From Prauserella muralis (GTDB taxonomy: Bacteria; Actinomycetota; Actinomycetes; Mycobacteriales; Pseudonocardiaceae), in the NCBI RefSeq assembly GCF_003202285.1, contig NZ_MASW01000001.1, positions 744,001 through 808,000 of the forward strand: a stretch of DNA of 64,000 bases, written 5' to 3'. Numbering within the stretch: the stretch's first letter is position 1; each line of letters begins with the position of its first letter. Made by a program: the position numbers and the translations under genes. This document shows, one piece after another, positions 1-8,004 of the stretch. The notes beneath the pieces were generated by a model. The model saw only the letters and a program-made list of their open reading frames with translations. It ran no database searches and was not told the origin of the DNA.

Positions 1-211
1 GCGCGAAGAAGGCGTCGAAGACCTCGTCGAACAACGGCTCGTCGCGGTGGTCCTTCACCAGCGCGACCCGCAGGGCCGTGCGCAGGACCCCCTTGTCGGC
101 GAGCACTCCCGGCTGGCAGGCGCAGCGCATCGCGTCGAGCGCCTCCGGAATCGACACGCGCATGCCGCCGAGCCGCAGCAGCCGCACGAACCGGTGCAGG
201 GTCGCCTCCAC
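1..211 (-). CDS. VWA (CoxE-like) protein, N-terminal part
   Basis: Only the first 70 codons are inside the window; the gene continues beyond base 1. The reading frame starts at a GTG 8 bp after the moxR stop and encodes a helical N-terminus with FVRLLRLGGMRVS followed by PEALDAM, the usual beginning of CoxE-like proteins that carry a von Willebrand A domain. The VWA/MIDAS part is not visible. MoxR ATPases and VWA proteins normally form pairs that remodel or insert metal into a client protein. Here the pair follows mno in one tight operon, so Mno is the likely client; that is inference from position. Confidence 0.75.
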   Translation of the reverse strand, partial: MEATLHRFVRLLRLGGMRVSIPEALDAMRCACQPGVLADKGVLRTALRVALVKDHRDEPLFDEVFDAFFA

Positions 212-219
212 CGCGCCCC

Positions 220-1332
220 CTACACGACCCGGCGCCGCGGCGTGCCGTAGTAGCCCTCGGTGAACCGGCCGGGCCGGTCCTTCGCCGCCCGCACCGCCTT
301 GCCGTCCACCTCGGACCGGTCGCCGTCGTGGTCGTGCCCATGCCCGTGCTCATGCCCGTGGCCGTGCCCATGCCCGTGGCCGTGCCCGTGCCCGTGCCCG
401 TGGCCGTTCTCCGGAATCCGGGCGTTGGGGTCCACGAGCCGCGGCAGCGCATCGAGCGCCTTGCGCACATCCTTGTCGTACTTGACCACCACCGACACCG
501 TGTCCGACAGCACCGGCGCCGACAGCTCGCTCGCCCCGAGCACCGCGAGCGTGCGCGCCCAGTCGATGGTCTCGGAGATGCTCGGCGACTTGCGCAGGTC
601 GAGCTCCCGCAGGCCGCGCACGATGTCCACGAGCTGTCGCGCGAGCTCGTCGGCGAGACCGGTGCGCTTGCTGCGCACGATCTCCAGCTCCCGCTCCGCG
701 GACGGATAGTCCAGGAACAGGTGCAGGCAGCGGCGTTTGAGCGCCGCGGCGAGGTCGCGGGTGTTGTTGGACGTCAGCACCACCAGCGGCGGATGCTCGG
801 CCACGAACGTGCCCAGCTCCGGCACCGACACCTGGTACTCGCCGAGCATCTCCAGCAGAACCGCCTCCAGCGCCTCGTCGGCGCGGTCCACCTCGTCGAT
901 GAGCAGCACCGCGGGCTCCGGCGAGCGGACCGCCTCCAGCAGCGGCCGTGGCGCGAGGAAGCGCTCGGAGAAGAACACGCTCTCCTGCGCGCCGATGCGT
1001 TCCACGGCGTCGTGCAGGTCGGGCGCGTCGGCCACCAGCTGGCCGATCTTCTCGCGCAGGATCTGGGTGTAGAGCAGCTGCTTGCCGTAGTCCCACTCGT
1101 AGAGCGCCTTGGTCTCGTCCTGGCCCTCGTAGCACTGCAGCCGCAGCAGCCGCCGCCCGGTCGCGGCGGCCAGCACCTTGGCCAGCTCCGTCTTGCCGAC
1201 CCCGGCGGGACCCTCCACGAGCAGCGGCTTGCCGAGCCTGGCCAGCAGGAACACGGTGGTGGCGAGGCGCTCGCCCGCGATGTAGCCCTGCGTGGCGAGC
1301 GCCTCACGCGCCTCGTCGACCGATGCGAACAT
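220..1332 (-). CDS. MoxR-family AAA+ ATPase with His-rich tail
   Basis: 370 residues. The Walker A motif GPAGVGKT is at 41-48 and the Walker B motif AVLLIDEVDR near 141-150, followed by a MoxR-type lid domain. MoxR ATPases use ATP to mature client enzymes, often by metal insertion, together with a VWA partner; the partner gene follows here after 8 bp. The start lies 2 bp after the mno stop, so the three genes are almost certainly cotranscribed. The odd part is a Gly-His repeat near residues 308-338 with about 13 His plus Asp, placed between the ATPase and a short basic tail. Such runs bind Ni, Zn or Co in metallochaperones. A metal-storage role in Mno maturation is inference. Confidence 0.88.
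   Translation of the reverse strand: MFASVDEAREALATQGYIAGERLATTVFLLARLGKPLLVEGPAGVGKTELAKVLAAATGRRLLRLQCYEGQDETKALYEWDYGKQLLYTQILREKIGQLVADAPDLHDAVERIGAQESVFFSERFLAPRPLLEAVRSPEPAVLLIDEVDRADEALEAVLLEMLGEYQVSVPELGTFVAEHPPLVVLTSNNTRDLAAALKRRCLHLFLDYPSAERELEIVRSKRTGLADELARQLVDIVRGLRELDLRKSPSISETIDWARTLAVLGASELSAPVLSDTVSVVVKYDKDVRKALDALPRLVDPNARIPENGHGHGHGHGHGHGHGHGHEHGHGHDHDGDRSEVDGKAVRAAKDRPGRFTEGYYGTPRRRVV
325..412. repeat. Hexameric repeat encoding the Gly-His tract
   Basis: This stretch inside moxR is a degenerate CCCRTG/GCCRTG hexamer array that encodes the Gly-His repeat on the minus strand. A tract of this kind can change length by slippage, so the number of His residues may differ between strains. 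Confidence 0.7.
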
Positions 1333-1334
1333 GC

Positions 1335-2627
1335 TCAGCCGAGCAGCTCGTCGAGGTCACCGGTCATGCTGTGCGCGACGACCGGCCGCACGGTGTCGAA
1401 CGTGCACTCCTTGGCGTTGCCCGGGGTGCACGCGTCGCCGAGGACGTGGTTGGTAATGCGGTCGACGTCGGCGTCGTCTCCCTTGATCACCGACGCGTTC
1501 TCGTAGAACTTGGTCGGGCCGGTGCCGAGCCGGTTCTTGGAGTAGGTGTCCTGCTTGACGTCGACGAAGCGTTCGGGAATGCCCACGTCGCGCAGCAGCC
1601 GGATGGCGGCGGCCAGCGCGGCGTCGGCCGCCTGCACGTCGGTCATGCCGTGGGTGTCCACGCCCATCTCGGCGGCGATCTCGGCGAAGCGCCGGTAGGC
1701 CACGGGCATGTTGAACGCCCACACGCGCGGCAGCGCGATGGCGTTGTTGAGCCCGTGGTGGGTGTCGTAGAAGGCGCTCACCGCGTGCGAGATGGAGTGG
1801 ATGATGCCCAGCCCGCCCGAGTTGAACGCCTGCGCGGCGATGTACTGCGCGTACATCATTCCCTCGCGGCCGCCGAGGTCGAGCGGGTTCCAGGTGGCCG
1901 TGCGCAGGTGCTGTGCCGTGAGCCGGATGGCGCGCAGCGCGTTGCCGAGCGAGGGCTCGAAGTTCAGCCGCGACACGTACGGCTCCGAGGCGTGGGCGAG
2001 CACGTCGAACCCGCACTGCGCCGTGTAGTCCATCGGGCAGTCGTAGTACAGGGTCGGGTCGTCGATGGCCAGCGTGGTGACGCAGTAGTCGTCGAAGGCG
2101 ACGTACTTGTGCGGGTTGTCCGGGTCGGTGGTGGTGTCGGTGATGACGTAGGCCCACGACGTCTCCGACCCGGTGCCCGCCGTGGTGGAGACGGCGATGT
2201 GCGGCGGGTTCTTCGGGTTCTCCGACTTGTTGAAGCCCTCGAAGTCGTTGACGTTGCGGCCGTCGTGGGCCACGGAGACGCGGGCACCCTTGCAGGCGTC
2301 GTGCGACGAGCCGCCGCCGATGGAGACGAAGCTGTCGCAGCCCTGCTCCTGGTACAGCGTGACGGCGTCCATCACGTTGTAGTCCTTCGGGTTGGACTCC
2401 ACCTTGTCGTAGAGCACGACGTCGAGCCCGTGGTACTTCATCGACTCGACGATCTTGTGCACGGTGTCCGAGCCGCGCAGCCCGCTCGTCATCACGAGCG
2501 TCTTCCTGAAGCCCAGCTTGAGCGCTTCCGGCCCGATCAGCTCGTGTGCGCCGGGGCCGAGCAGGGCGCGCGGGAACGGGTGGAACTCCTTGATGGGGAA
2601 CGGCTTGAGTAGCTCGTCGACCTGCAT
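1335..2627 (-). CDS. mno: Methanol:NDMA oxidoreductase (iron-type ADH)
   Basis: 430 residues, the length of the Amycolatopsis methanolica / Mycobacterium Mno (Mdo) nicotinoprotein, which it matches through most of its length: FPIKEFHPFPRAL at the N-terminus, YDKVESNPKDYNVM, the nucleotide loop IGGGSSHD, TTAGTGSETSWAYV, and the metal-site segment HSISHAVSAF with HHGLNNAIALP. In the family NAD(P) stays tightly bound and primary alcohols are oxidised with transfer to an artificial or redox-cofactor acceptor. The start is the ATG before MQVDELLKPF, preceded by GAGAGGA; an upstream extension lacks family similarity. First gene of mno-moxR-VWA, divergent from an AcoR-like regulator. The true substrate (methanol, longer alcohols or diols) cannot be read from the sequence. 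Confidence 0.93.
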   Translation of the reverse strand: MQVDELLKPFPIKEFHPFPRALLGPGAHELIGPEALKLGFRKTLVMTSGLRGSDTVHKIVESMKYHGLDVVLYDKVESNPKDYNVMDAVTLYQEQGCDSFVSIGGGSSHDACKGARVSVAHDGRNVNDFEGFNKSENPKNPPHIAVSTTAGTGSETSWAYVITDTTTDPDNPHKYVAFDDYCVTTLAIDDPTLYYDCPMDYTAQCGFDVLAHASEPYVSRLNFEPSLGNALRAIRLTAQHLRTATWNPLDLGGREGMMYAQYIAAQAFNSGGLGIIHSISHAVSAFYDTHHGLNNAIALPRVWAFNMPVAYRRFAEIAAEMGVDTHGMTDVQAADAALAAAIRLLRDVGIPERFVDVKQDTYSKNRLGTGPTKFYENASVIKGDDADVDRITNHVLGDACTPGNAKECTFDTVRPVVAHSMTGDLDELLG

Positions 2628-2646
2628 GACGTCGTCGTCCTCTCTG

Positions 2647-2664
2647 CACGGGCGGTTGCCCGTG
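2647..2664. promoter_or_regulatory. Inverted repeat before mno
   Basis: CACGGGC and GCCCGTG form perfect 7-bp arms around a 4-nt loop, 20 bp before the mno start codon. On the minus strand a TAGCTT hexamer lies just upstream, so the repeat overlaps the likely transcript start and could be an operator or a leader hairpin. Further upstream, 2681-2696 reads TGT-N10-ACA, the layout of sites bound by Fis-type activators. Confidence 0.4.
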
Positions 2665-2851
2665 AAGCTAGGAGCCCGGCTGTGACGCGGGGAACAGCAC
2701 GAGCGCGAAACCGGCCGGAGGACACCGCGATCGCGCACGACCGGACGGGCCCGCACCTGACCCGATGGAGGGGCACCCCACCCGCTCGGGTCTTCAACCA
2801 GGGCCGTCCGGCTGGGATGATGACCTCGGACCACTCGACGAGGAGTGCGCT

Positions 2852-4480
2852 GTGACCCTACGACCGGAGATCGCGCAGTCGTGGCGGCGGGCGGAGCTGA
2901 GCGGGCTGACGCCGAGCACCCCGACCGACCGGCTCGAGGTTCGCGACGTGGACCTGCGGCAACGGCTGCTGCGTGCGGCCACCCCGGTGCTCGACGAGAT
3001 GGCACGGCACCTGGCCGACACCGGCCTGTGCGTGATCCTGGCCGACCGCGACTGCCGGATCGTGGCCCGCCGGTTCGGCGCCAGGTCCGTGGAGCGGGTG
3101 CTCGACAGCATCAGCGCCGTGCCCGGCTGCCAGTTCACCGAGGAGACCAGCGGCACCAACTCGCTGGCCACGCCCTACGAGGTGCGCAGGGGCGTCGCCG
3201 TGCATGGCGAGGAGCACTACCTGGAGGCGCTCAAGCGGTTCACCTGCTACGGCCATCCGATCGTCCACCCGGCCACCAAGCGGCTCGAAGGGGTCCTCGA
3301 CATCACGGGCCTGGTGGAGGACACCAACCCGCTGCTCGCGCCGTTTCTCGTGCACGCCGTCGCCGACATCGAGCAGCGGCTGCTCGACGGCTCCAACCAG
3401 GCACAGCAGCGGCTGCTGGCCGCGTTCCAGGCCGCGCAGCACCGGTCGACGGCCGTGCTCGCCCTCGGCGAGGACGTGGTGCTCGCCAACACCGCCGCCG
3501 TCGACCTGGTCGACCCTGCCGACCACGCGCTGCTGCGCGAGGTGAGCCGCACCCGGCGCGGGGTGCGCAGGCTGCGGCTGACTTCCGGCACCGACGTGGA
3601 GGTGCGGATGGAGGCCGTCTCGGTCAGCGCCGGGATGCTGTTCGAGCTGGCGCCGCTGCGTCCGGCCTACCCGAGCCCGTCCCGGCGGCGCGCCCCCGGC
3701 GGGGTGCTGCCCGCCGAGGCCGAGGAGCGGCTGCGGCGCAGCGCGCAGGCCCGCAGGCGGGTGCTCGTGTCGGGCGAGCCGGGCACCGGGCGCACGACGG
3801 CACTCGCGCTGCTCGCGGGTTCCGAGCGGCTGGCGACGGTCGACGCCGCGGAGGTGCCCAGCCTCGGCGAGTCCGCCTGGTGCGCCCGGCTGGAGGAGCT
3901 GGCGAGCGAGCAGGCCGGGCTGGTGGCCGTGGAGGGCATCCACCTGCTGCCCCCGGTGCTGGCCGCCCGGGTGGCGCGGCTGCTGGACGGCTCGTCCGCG
4001 TGGCTTGCGCTGACCAGCGGACCGGTGGGTGAACTGCACGGCGAGCACGCCGCGCTGGCGGCGCGCGTGCACCGGCGCGTCGAGCTGCCGCCGCTGCGGG
4101 AGCGGCGCTCCGACATCCCCGCGCTGGCGAGGACCTTGCTCGCCGGCCTCGGTCACACCGGCTCGCTGCGGCTCACCGCGGGTGCGCTGGAGCTGCTGGC
4201 CGCGCAGCCGTGGCCGGGCAACCTGCGCGAGCTGGAGACGGCGCTGCGCGAGACGGCGGACCGGCGCTCGGCGGGTGACATCACGGCCCGCGACCTGGCG
4301 CCGAGCTGCCGGGTGAGCACGGCGACGCCCCGGCTGAGCGGCTGGGAGCAGGCCGAGTACGAGGCGATCACCAAGGCGCTCTCGGCCGTCGGCGGCAACA
4401 AGGTGCACGCCGCGAGGCAGCTCGGCATCAGCCGGTCCACGCTCTACAACCGGATGCGGGCGCTGCGGATCACCGGATAG
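2852..4480 (+). CDS. AcoR/MimR-like GAF-AAA-Fis transcription regulator
   Basis: 542 residues from a GTG with an excellent AGGAG six bases upstream; a longer ATG frame from 2765 has no ribosome site. A GAF-type sensor (about 40-190) is followed by a degenerate AAA+ domain (Walker A GEPGTGRT near 308-315) and a Fis-type helix-turn-helix in the last 40 residues (HAARQLGISRSTLYNRMR). The sigma-54 contact loop GAFTGA is missing and the Walker B acidic pair is degraded (LVAVEGIH). Actinobacteria lack sigma-54, and such proteins there activate alcohol, diol or alkane oxidation genes. Its place between mno and the NDMA alcohol dehydrogenase makes it the likely regulator of both. Confidence 0.88.
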   Translation: MTLRPEIAQSWRRAELSGLTPSTPTDRLEVRDVDLRQRLLRAATPVLDEMARHLADTGLCVILADRDCRIVARRFGARSVERVLDSISAVPGCQFTEETSGTNSLATPYEVRRGVAVHGEEHYLEALKRFTCYGHPIVHPATKRLEGVLDITGLVEDTNPLLAPFLVHAVADIEQRLLDGSNQAQQRLLAAFQAAQHRSTAVLALGEDVVLANTAAVDLVDPADHALLREVSRTRRGVRRLRLTSGTDVEVRMEAVSVSAGMLFELAPLRPAYPSPSRRRAPGGVLPAEAEERLRRSAQARRRVLVSGEPGTGRTTALALLAGSERLATVDAAEVPSLGESAWCARLEELASEQAGLVAVEGIHLLPPVLAARVARLLDGSSAWLALTSGPVGELHGEHAALAARVHRRVELPPLRERRSDIPALARTLLAGLGHTGSLRLTAGALELLAAQPWPGNLRELETALRETADRRSAGDITARDLAPSCRVSTATPRLSGWEQAEYEAITKALSAVGGNKVHAARQLGISRSTLYNRMRALRITG

Positions 4481-4575
4481 GGCGGCGAGTGTCCAGGATT
4501 TGCACACTTCACTGACACATAGCGGGCCGACAATGCGTAGTCGAACGTTGCAACGACGCGCGTGAGGAGGCGGCT

Positions 4576-5688
4576 GTGAAGACGAAGGCGGCGGTCCTGT
4601 TCGACTCGGGCAAACCGTTCGAGATCCTCGAGCTGGATCTGGACGGCCCCGGCCCCGGCGAGGTGCTGATCAAGTACACCGCGGCCGGGCTGTGCCACTC
4701 GGACCTGCACCTGATCGACGGCGACCTGGTGCCGCGGTTCCCCATCATCGGCGGCCACGAGGGCGCGGGCATCATCGAGGACGTCGGCCCCGGCGTCACC
4801 AAGGTCAAGCCCGGGGACCACGTGGTGTGCAGCTTCATCCCCAACTGCGGGACCTGCCGGTACTGCGCGACGGGCCGGTCGAACCTGTGCGACATGGGCG
4901 CCACGATCCTGGAAGGCCACATGCCCGACGGCACCTACCGCTTCCACGGGGGCGGCCAGGACTTCGGCGCGATGTGCATGCTCGGCACGTTCGCCGAGCG
5001 GGCGACGATCTCCCAGCACTCCGTGGTGAAGGTGGACGACTGGCTGCCGCTGGAGACGGCGGTGCTGGTGGGCTGCGGTGTGCCGACCGGATGGGCCACC
5101 GCCAACTACTCGGGCGGCGTGCGCGCCGGCGACACCACGGTGGTCTACGGCATCGGTGGCATCGGCATCAACGCCGTGCAGGGTGCCGCGCACGCGGGCG
5201 CAAAGAACGTCGTGGTCGTGGACCCGGTGGAGTTCAAGCGGGAGAGCGCGCTCAAGCTCGGCGCCACCCACGCGTTCGCCTCGGCGGACGAGGCCGCGGA
5301 GAAGGTCGCCGAGCTGACCTGGGGGCAGATGGCCGACCAGGCGCTGATCACGGTGGGCACGGTGGACGAGCAGGTGGTCACCGACGCGTTCAACGTGGTC
5401 GGCAAGGGCGGCACCGTGGTGATCACCGGGCTGGCGAACCCGGAGAAGCTCACCGTGCACGTCTCCGGCGGCGTGCTGACGCTGTTCGAGAAGACGATCA
5501 AGGGAACGCTGTTCGGCTCGGCCAACCCGCAGTACGACATCGTCAAGCTCCTGCGCCTCTACGACGCGGGCAAGCTCAAGCTCGACGAGCTGGTGACCAC
5601 GAAGTACACGCTGGAGCAGGTCAACGAGGGTTACCAGGACCTGCGCGACGGCAAGAACGTGCGCGGTGTGATCGTGCACGCCGAATAG
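4576..5688 (+). CDS. NDMA-dependent alcohol dehydrogenase
   Basis: 370-residue zinc-type medium-chain dehydrogenase of the nicotinoprotein group linked in actinobacteria to mycofactocin. Catalytic zinc ligands are C40, H61 and C167; structural zinc ligands are C91, C94, C97 and C105; the Rossmann motif GIGGIG is at 192-197. The GTG start follows AGGAGG at five bases. In the family NAD is bound permanently and must be reoxidised in place, by NDMA in vitro or by a carrier in vivo. Placed after the AcoR-like regulator and divergent from mno, it probably shares the same alcohol stimulus. No mycofactocin biosynthesis genes lie in this window. Confidence 0.93.
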   Translation: MKTKAAVLFDSGKPFEILELDLDGPGPGEVLIKYTAAGLCHSDLHLIDGDLVPRFPIIGGHEGAGIIEDVGPGVTKVKPGDHVVCSFIPNCGTCRYCATGRSNLCDMGATILEGHMPDGTYRFHGGGQDFGAMCMLGTFAERATISQHSVVKVDDWLPLETAVLVGCGVPTGWATANYSGGVRAGDTTVVYGIGGIGINAVQGAAHAGAKNVVVVDPVEFKRESALKLGATHAFASADEAAEKVAELTWGQMADQALITVGTVDEQVVTDAFNVVGKGGTVVITGLANPEKLTVHVSGGVLTLFEKTIKGTLFGSANPQYDIVKLLRLYDAGKLKLDELVTTKYTLEQVNEGYQDLRDGKNVRGVIVHAE

Positions 5689-5694
5689 GAGCGG

Positions 5695-5737
5695 GCCGGT
5701 GGCCGTCCCGTGATCGGTGCCCGGGACGGCCACCGGC
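5695..5737. terminator. Bidirectional hairpin between convergent genes
   Basis: Perfect 16-bp stem starting GCCGGTGGCCGTCCCG with an 11-nt loop, filling the 51-bp gap between the alcohol dehydrogenase and the convergent YciI gene. No T tract follows, as is common for strong GC hairpin terminators in actinobacteria. Confidence 0.7.
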
Positions 5738-5739
5738 TG

Positions 5740-6021
5740 TCACTGCCCGGGCACCCACGCGCCGATGACCGGCTTGAACTCCCGGACGGTGCGTTCGGCG
5801 ATCGCGCCTTCCAGGTGATACGGGTCCGCGTCGATGATCTTCTGCAGCTCGTCGCGGTTCTCCGCCCGGTAGACGGCCATGCCGCCGATGTCGTTCTCCA
5901 GCGGCCCCGCCACGGCCACCGTGCCCTCCTCCGCGAGCTTCTGCAGGAACTCGCGGTGCCGGGCGCGCACCGCGCCGAACTTGTCCTGCACGTACCGGAT
6001 CTCCACGACGAACCAGGCCAT
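5740..6021 (-). CDS. YciI-family protein
   Basis: 93-residue single YciI domain: MAWFVVEIRYVQDKF, then a conserved His in RARHREFLQKL, GPLENDIGGMAVY, and DPYHLEGAIAERTVREFKPV. The fold is a ferredoxin-like barrel related to EthD and to muconolactone and chlorohydroquinone enzymes; most members have no assigned reaction. The ATG start fits the family N-terminus, and longer frames add residues unlike the family. It is monocistronic and convergent with the dehydrogenase, so a link to alcohol oxidation is not implied. Confidence 0.85.
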   Translation of the reverse strand: MAWFVVEIRYVQDKFGAVRARHREFLQKLAEEGTVAVAGPLENDIGGMAVYRAENRDELQKIIDADPYHLEGAIAERTVREFKPVIGAWVPGQ

Positions 6022-6161
6022 GGGCGCCACCGTATCGGTTCGCTCACCCCGGCGCGGAAAGCCTGGGGGAACGCGGGCCCGACCCGATAGGCTGGCGACC
6101 GCGCGTGAGTCCGGGGCGAGGGGGCTCGAAGGACGCCGTCGAGGATGGGGCAGGTATCGCG

Positions 6162-6773
6162 ATGCAGGGCAGCGCCGAGCCCGTGCGCAGGCCGGGCGCC
6201 GCGCAGAACGTGGAGAGCAGTGTCGAGCAGACACTCGGCCACCTGCGCACGCTGGACGCACCCGTGCAGCGGGTCCAGCCCTCGGGCCCGCTGACGCTGG
6301 AGGATCTCTACCGCCAGCACCGGATGCGGCTGGTGCGGCTGGCGATCCTGCTCGTCGACGAGCCGGCCACAGCCGAGGACGTCGTACAGGAGGCGTTCAC
6401 CGGCCTGCACCGCAACTGGGGCAGGCTGCGCGACGCGGCCGCCGCGGTGGGCTACCTGCGCACCGCCGTGGTCAACGGCTCACGCAGCGTGCTGCGCCGC
6501 CGCAAGACCGCCCGCGAGTACGTGCCGCCACACGCCGTCAACGCCCGCTCCGCCGAGAGCCTGGCGATGCTGTCCTCGGAGCACCAGGCGGTCGTCAACG
6601 CGCTGGGCAAGCTGCCGCCCCGGCAACGCGAGGTGCTGGTGCTGCGCTACTACGGAGGGCTGTCGGAGGCCGAGATCTCCGAGGCCGCCGGTATCTCCAA
6701 AGGCACCGTCAAGTCGACAGCGAGCCGGGCACTGGAGGCCCTGCAGCGCGCGATGAACGACGGTAGAAACTGA
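6162..6773 (+). CDS. SigE-family ECF RNA polymerase sigma factor
   Basis: About 203 residues. Region 2 is seen in LYRQHRMRLVRLAILLVDEPATAEDVVQEAF and region 4 in LPPRQREVLVLRYYGGLSEAEISEAAGISKGTVKS, giving a two-domain ECF sigma factor of the actinobacterial SigE-like group. The 60-residue N-terminal extension is low in recognisable structure. I start at ATG 6162 behind a weak GGCAGG; GTG 6105 in the same frame is possible. No anti-sigma gene is adjacent: downstream is nagA with its own promoter. The regulon is unknown. Confidence 0.85.
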   Translation: MQGSAEPVRRPGAAQNVESSVEQTLGHLRTLDAPVQRVQPSGPLTLEDLYRQHRMRLVRLAILLVDEPATAEDVVQEAFTGLHRNWGRLRDAAAAVGYLRTAVVNGSRSVLRRRKTAREYVPPHAVNARSAESLAMLSSEHQAVVNALGKLPPRQREVLVLRYYGGLSEAEISEAAGISKGTVKSTASRALEALQRAMNDGRN

Positions 6774-6814
6774 GTAACGAACCACTCTCGAAACCCTGTT
6801 AGTTGCCAACATTC

Positions 6815-6826
6815 TGGTCTGGACCA
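6815..6826. promoter_or_regulatory. DasR-type operator (dre) at nagA
   Basis: TGGTCTGGACCA, inside ATTCTGGTCTGGACCAAT, is a perfect palindrome core and matches the actinobacterial DasR element (ACTGGTCTAGACCACT type). It sits between a TTGCCA -35-like hexamer at 6803-6808 and a TATGAT -10-like hexamer at 6828-6833, where repressor binding would block RNA polymerase. Confidence 0.85.
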
Positions 6827-6839
6827 ATATGATGTGGTC

Positions 6840-7994
6840 GTGAACGGCGCCAACGACTTCGTGCTCACGGGTGGCCGCCTGGCCTGCCCGGAAGGTGTGC
6901 TGGACCGCGGCTGGCTCGCGGTCTCCGGCGGGCTGATCACCGGCGTGGGCACGGGCGACCCGCCCGAGGGCCGCGAGGTCGACCTCGGCGGCGCGCTCGT
7001 GGTGCCCGGCTTCGTCGACCTGCACTGCCACGGTGGCGGCGGTGCGTCCTTCTCGACGACGGACCCGGCCGACGCGGCCAGGGCGGTCGCCGCCCACCGC
7101 AGGCACGGCACCACGACCATGCTGGCCAGCCTCGTGTCCGACCCGCTCGGCGTGCTCGGCGACCAGCTGGCGGCCCTGTCCGAACTGGTCGCCGACGGCG
7201 AGCTGGCCGGAGTGCACCTCGAGGGGCCGTTCATCGCCGAGGCGCGCTGCGGCGCGCACGACCCCGCCGCGCTGCGCGAGCCGGACACCAGCGCGGTGGA
7301 CACGCTGCTCGACGCGGGCCGCGGCACCGTGCGCATGGTGACGCTGGCGCCCGAGCTCACCGGCGGCGTCAAGGCCGTGCGCCAGCTCACCGAGCAGGGG
7401 GTGGTCGCCGCCATCGGGCACACCGACGGTGTCGAGGAGCAGATCCGCCCCGCCGTGGACGCCGGCGCCACCGTGGCGACCCACCTGTTCAACGGGATGC
7501 GGCCGCTGCACCACCGCGAACCCGGCCCGGTCGGCGTGCTCCTCGACGACGAGCGCGTCACGGTGGAGCTGATCTGCGACCTGGTCCACGTGCACCCGAC
7601 GGTGGTGCGGCTCGCCGCACGGCACGCGGGATCGCGCACGGTACTGGTCACCGACGCCATGTCGGCCACCGACGCCGCCGACGGCACGTACACGCTGGGC
7701 AGGCTGGAGGTGGACGTCAGCGGTGGCGTGGCCACGCTGGCCGGCCGTGGCACGCTCGCGGGGAGCACGCTGACCATGGACGCCGCCTTCCGCAACCTCG
7801 TGGTGGGCGCGGGGCTCAGCGTGGCCGAGGCGGTGCGGGCGACGTCGACCCGGCCGGCGGAGCTGCTCGGCATCGACGACCGGACCGGCGCGCTCCGCCC
7901 CGGCCTCCAGGCCGACCTGGTTCTTCTCAGTGATGATCTTCGCCCAACCGGGGTATTGCGCCGCGGCGAGTGGGTGACGTTGCGCAACCACTAG
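6840..7994 (+). CDS. nagA: N-acetylglucosamine-6-phosphate deacetylase
   Basis: 384 residues of the amidohydrolase family: VVPGFVDLHCHGGGG carries the metal-site histidines, then HLEGPF, AIGHTDG, HLFNGMRPLHHREPG, and the catalytic Asp in LVTDAMSAT. It removes the acetyl group from GlcNAc-6-P in the cytoplasm, feeding amino sugars to glycolysis and cell wall synthesis. I chose GTG 6840 because a TATGAT hexamer ends at 6833, which would place the transcript start on this codon (leaderless). GTG 6834 in the same frame overlaps no usable leader. The dre site upstream indicates DasR repression relieved by GlcN-6-P. nagB and the sugar transporter are not nearby. Confidence 0.92.
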   Translation: MNGANDFVLTGGRLACPEGVLDRGWLAVSGGLITGVGTGDPPEGREVDLGGALVVPGFVDLHCHGGGGASFSTTDPADAARAVAAHRRHGTTTMLASLVSDPLGVLGDQLAALSELVADGELAGVHLEGPFIAEARCGAHDPAALREPDTSAVDTLLDAGRGTVRMVTLAPELTGGVKAVRQLTEQGVVAAIGHTDGVEEQIRPAVDAGATVATHLFNGMRPLHHREPGPVGVLLDDERVTVELICDLVHVHPTVVRLAARHAGSRTVLVTDAMSATDAADGTYTLGRLEVDVSGGVATLAGRGTLAGSTLTMDAAFRNLVVGAGLSVAEAVRATSTRPAELLGIDDRTGALRPGLQADLVLLSDDLRPTGVLRRGEWVTLRNH

Positions 7995-8004
7995 ACTCTC
8001 CTGG

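Noticed and set aside
325-412. Hexamer repeat as a regulatory or non-coding repeat
   Set aside because: It lies in frame inside moxR and encodes Gly-His.
2765-2851. ATG start of the AcoR-like regulator at 2765
   Set aside because: No ribosome site there, whereas GTG 2852 has AGGAG at six bases.
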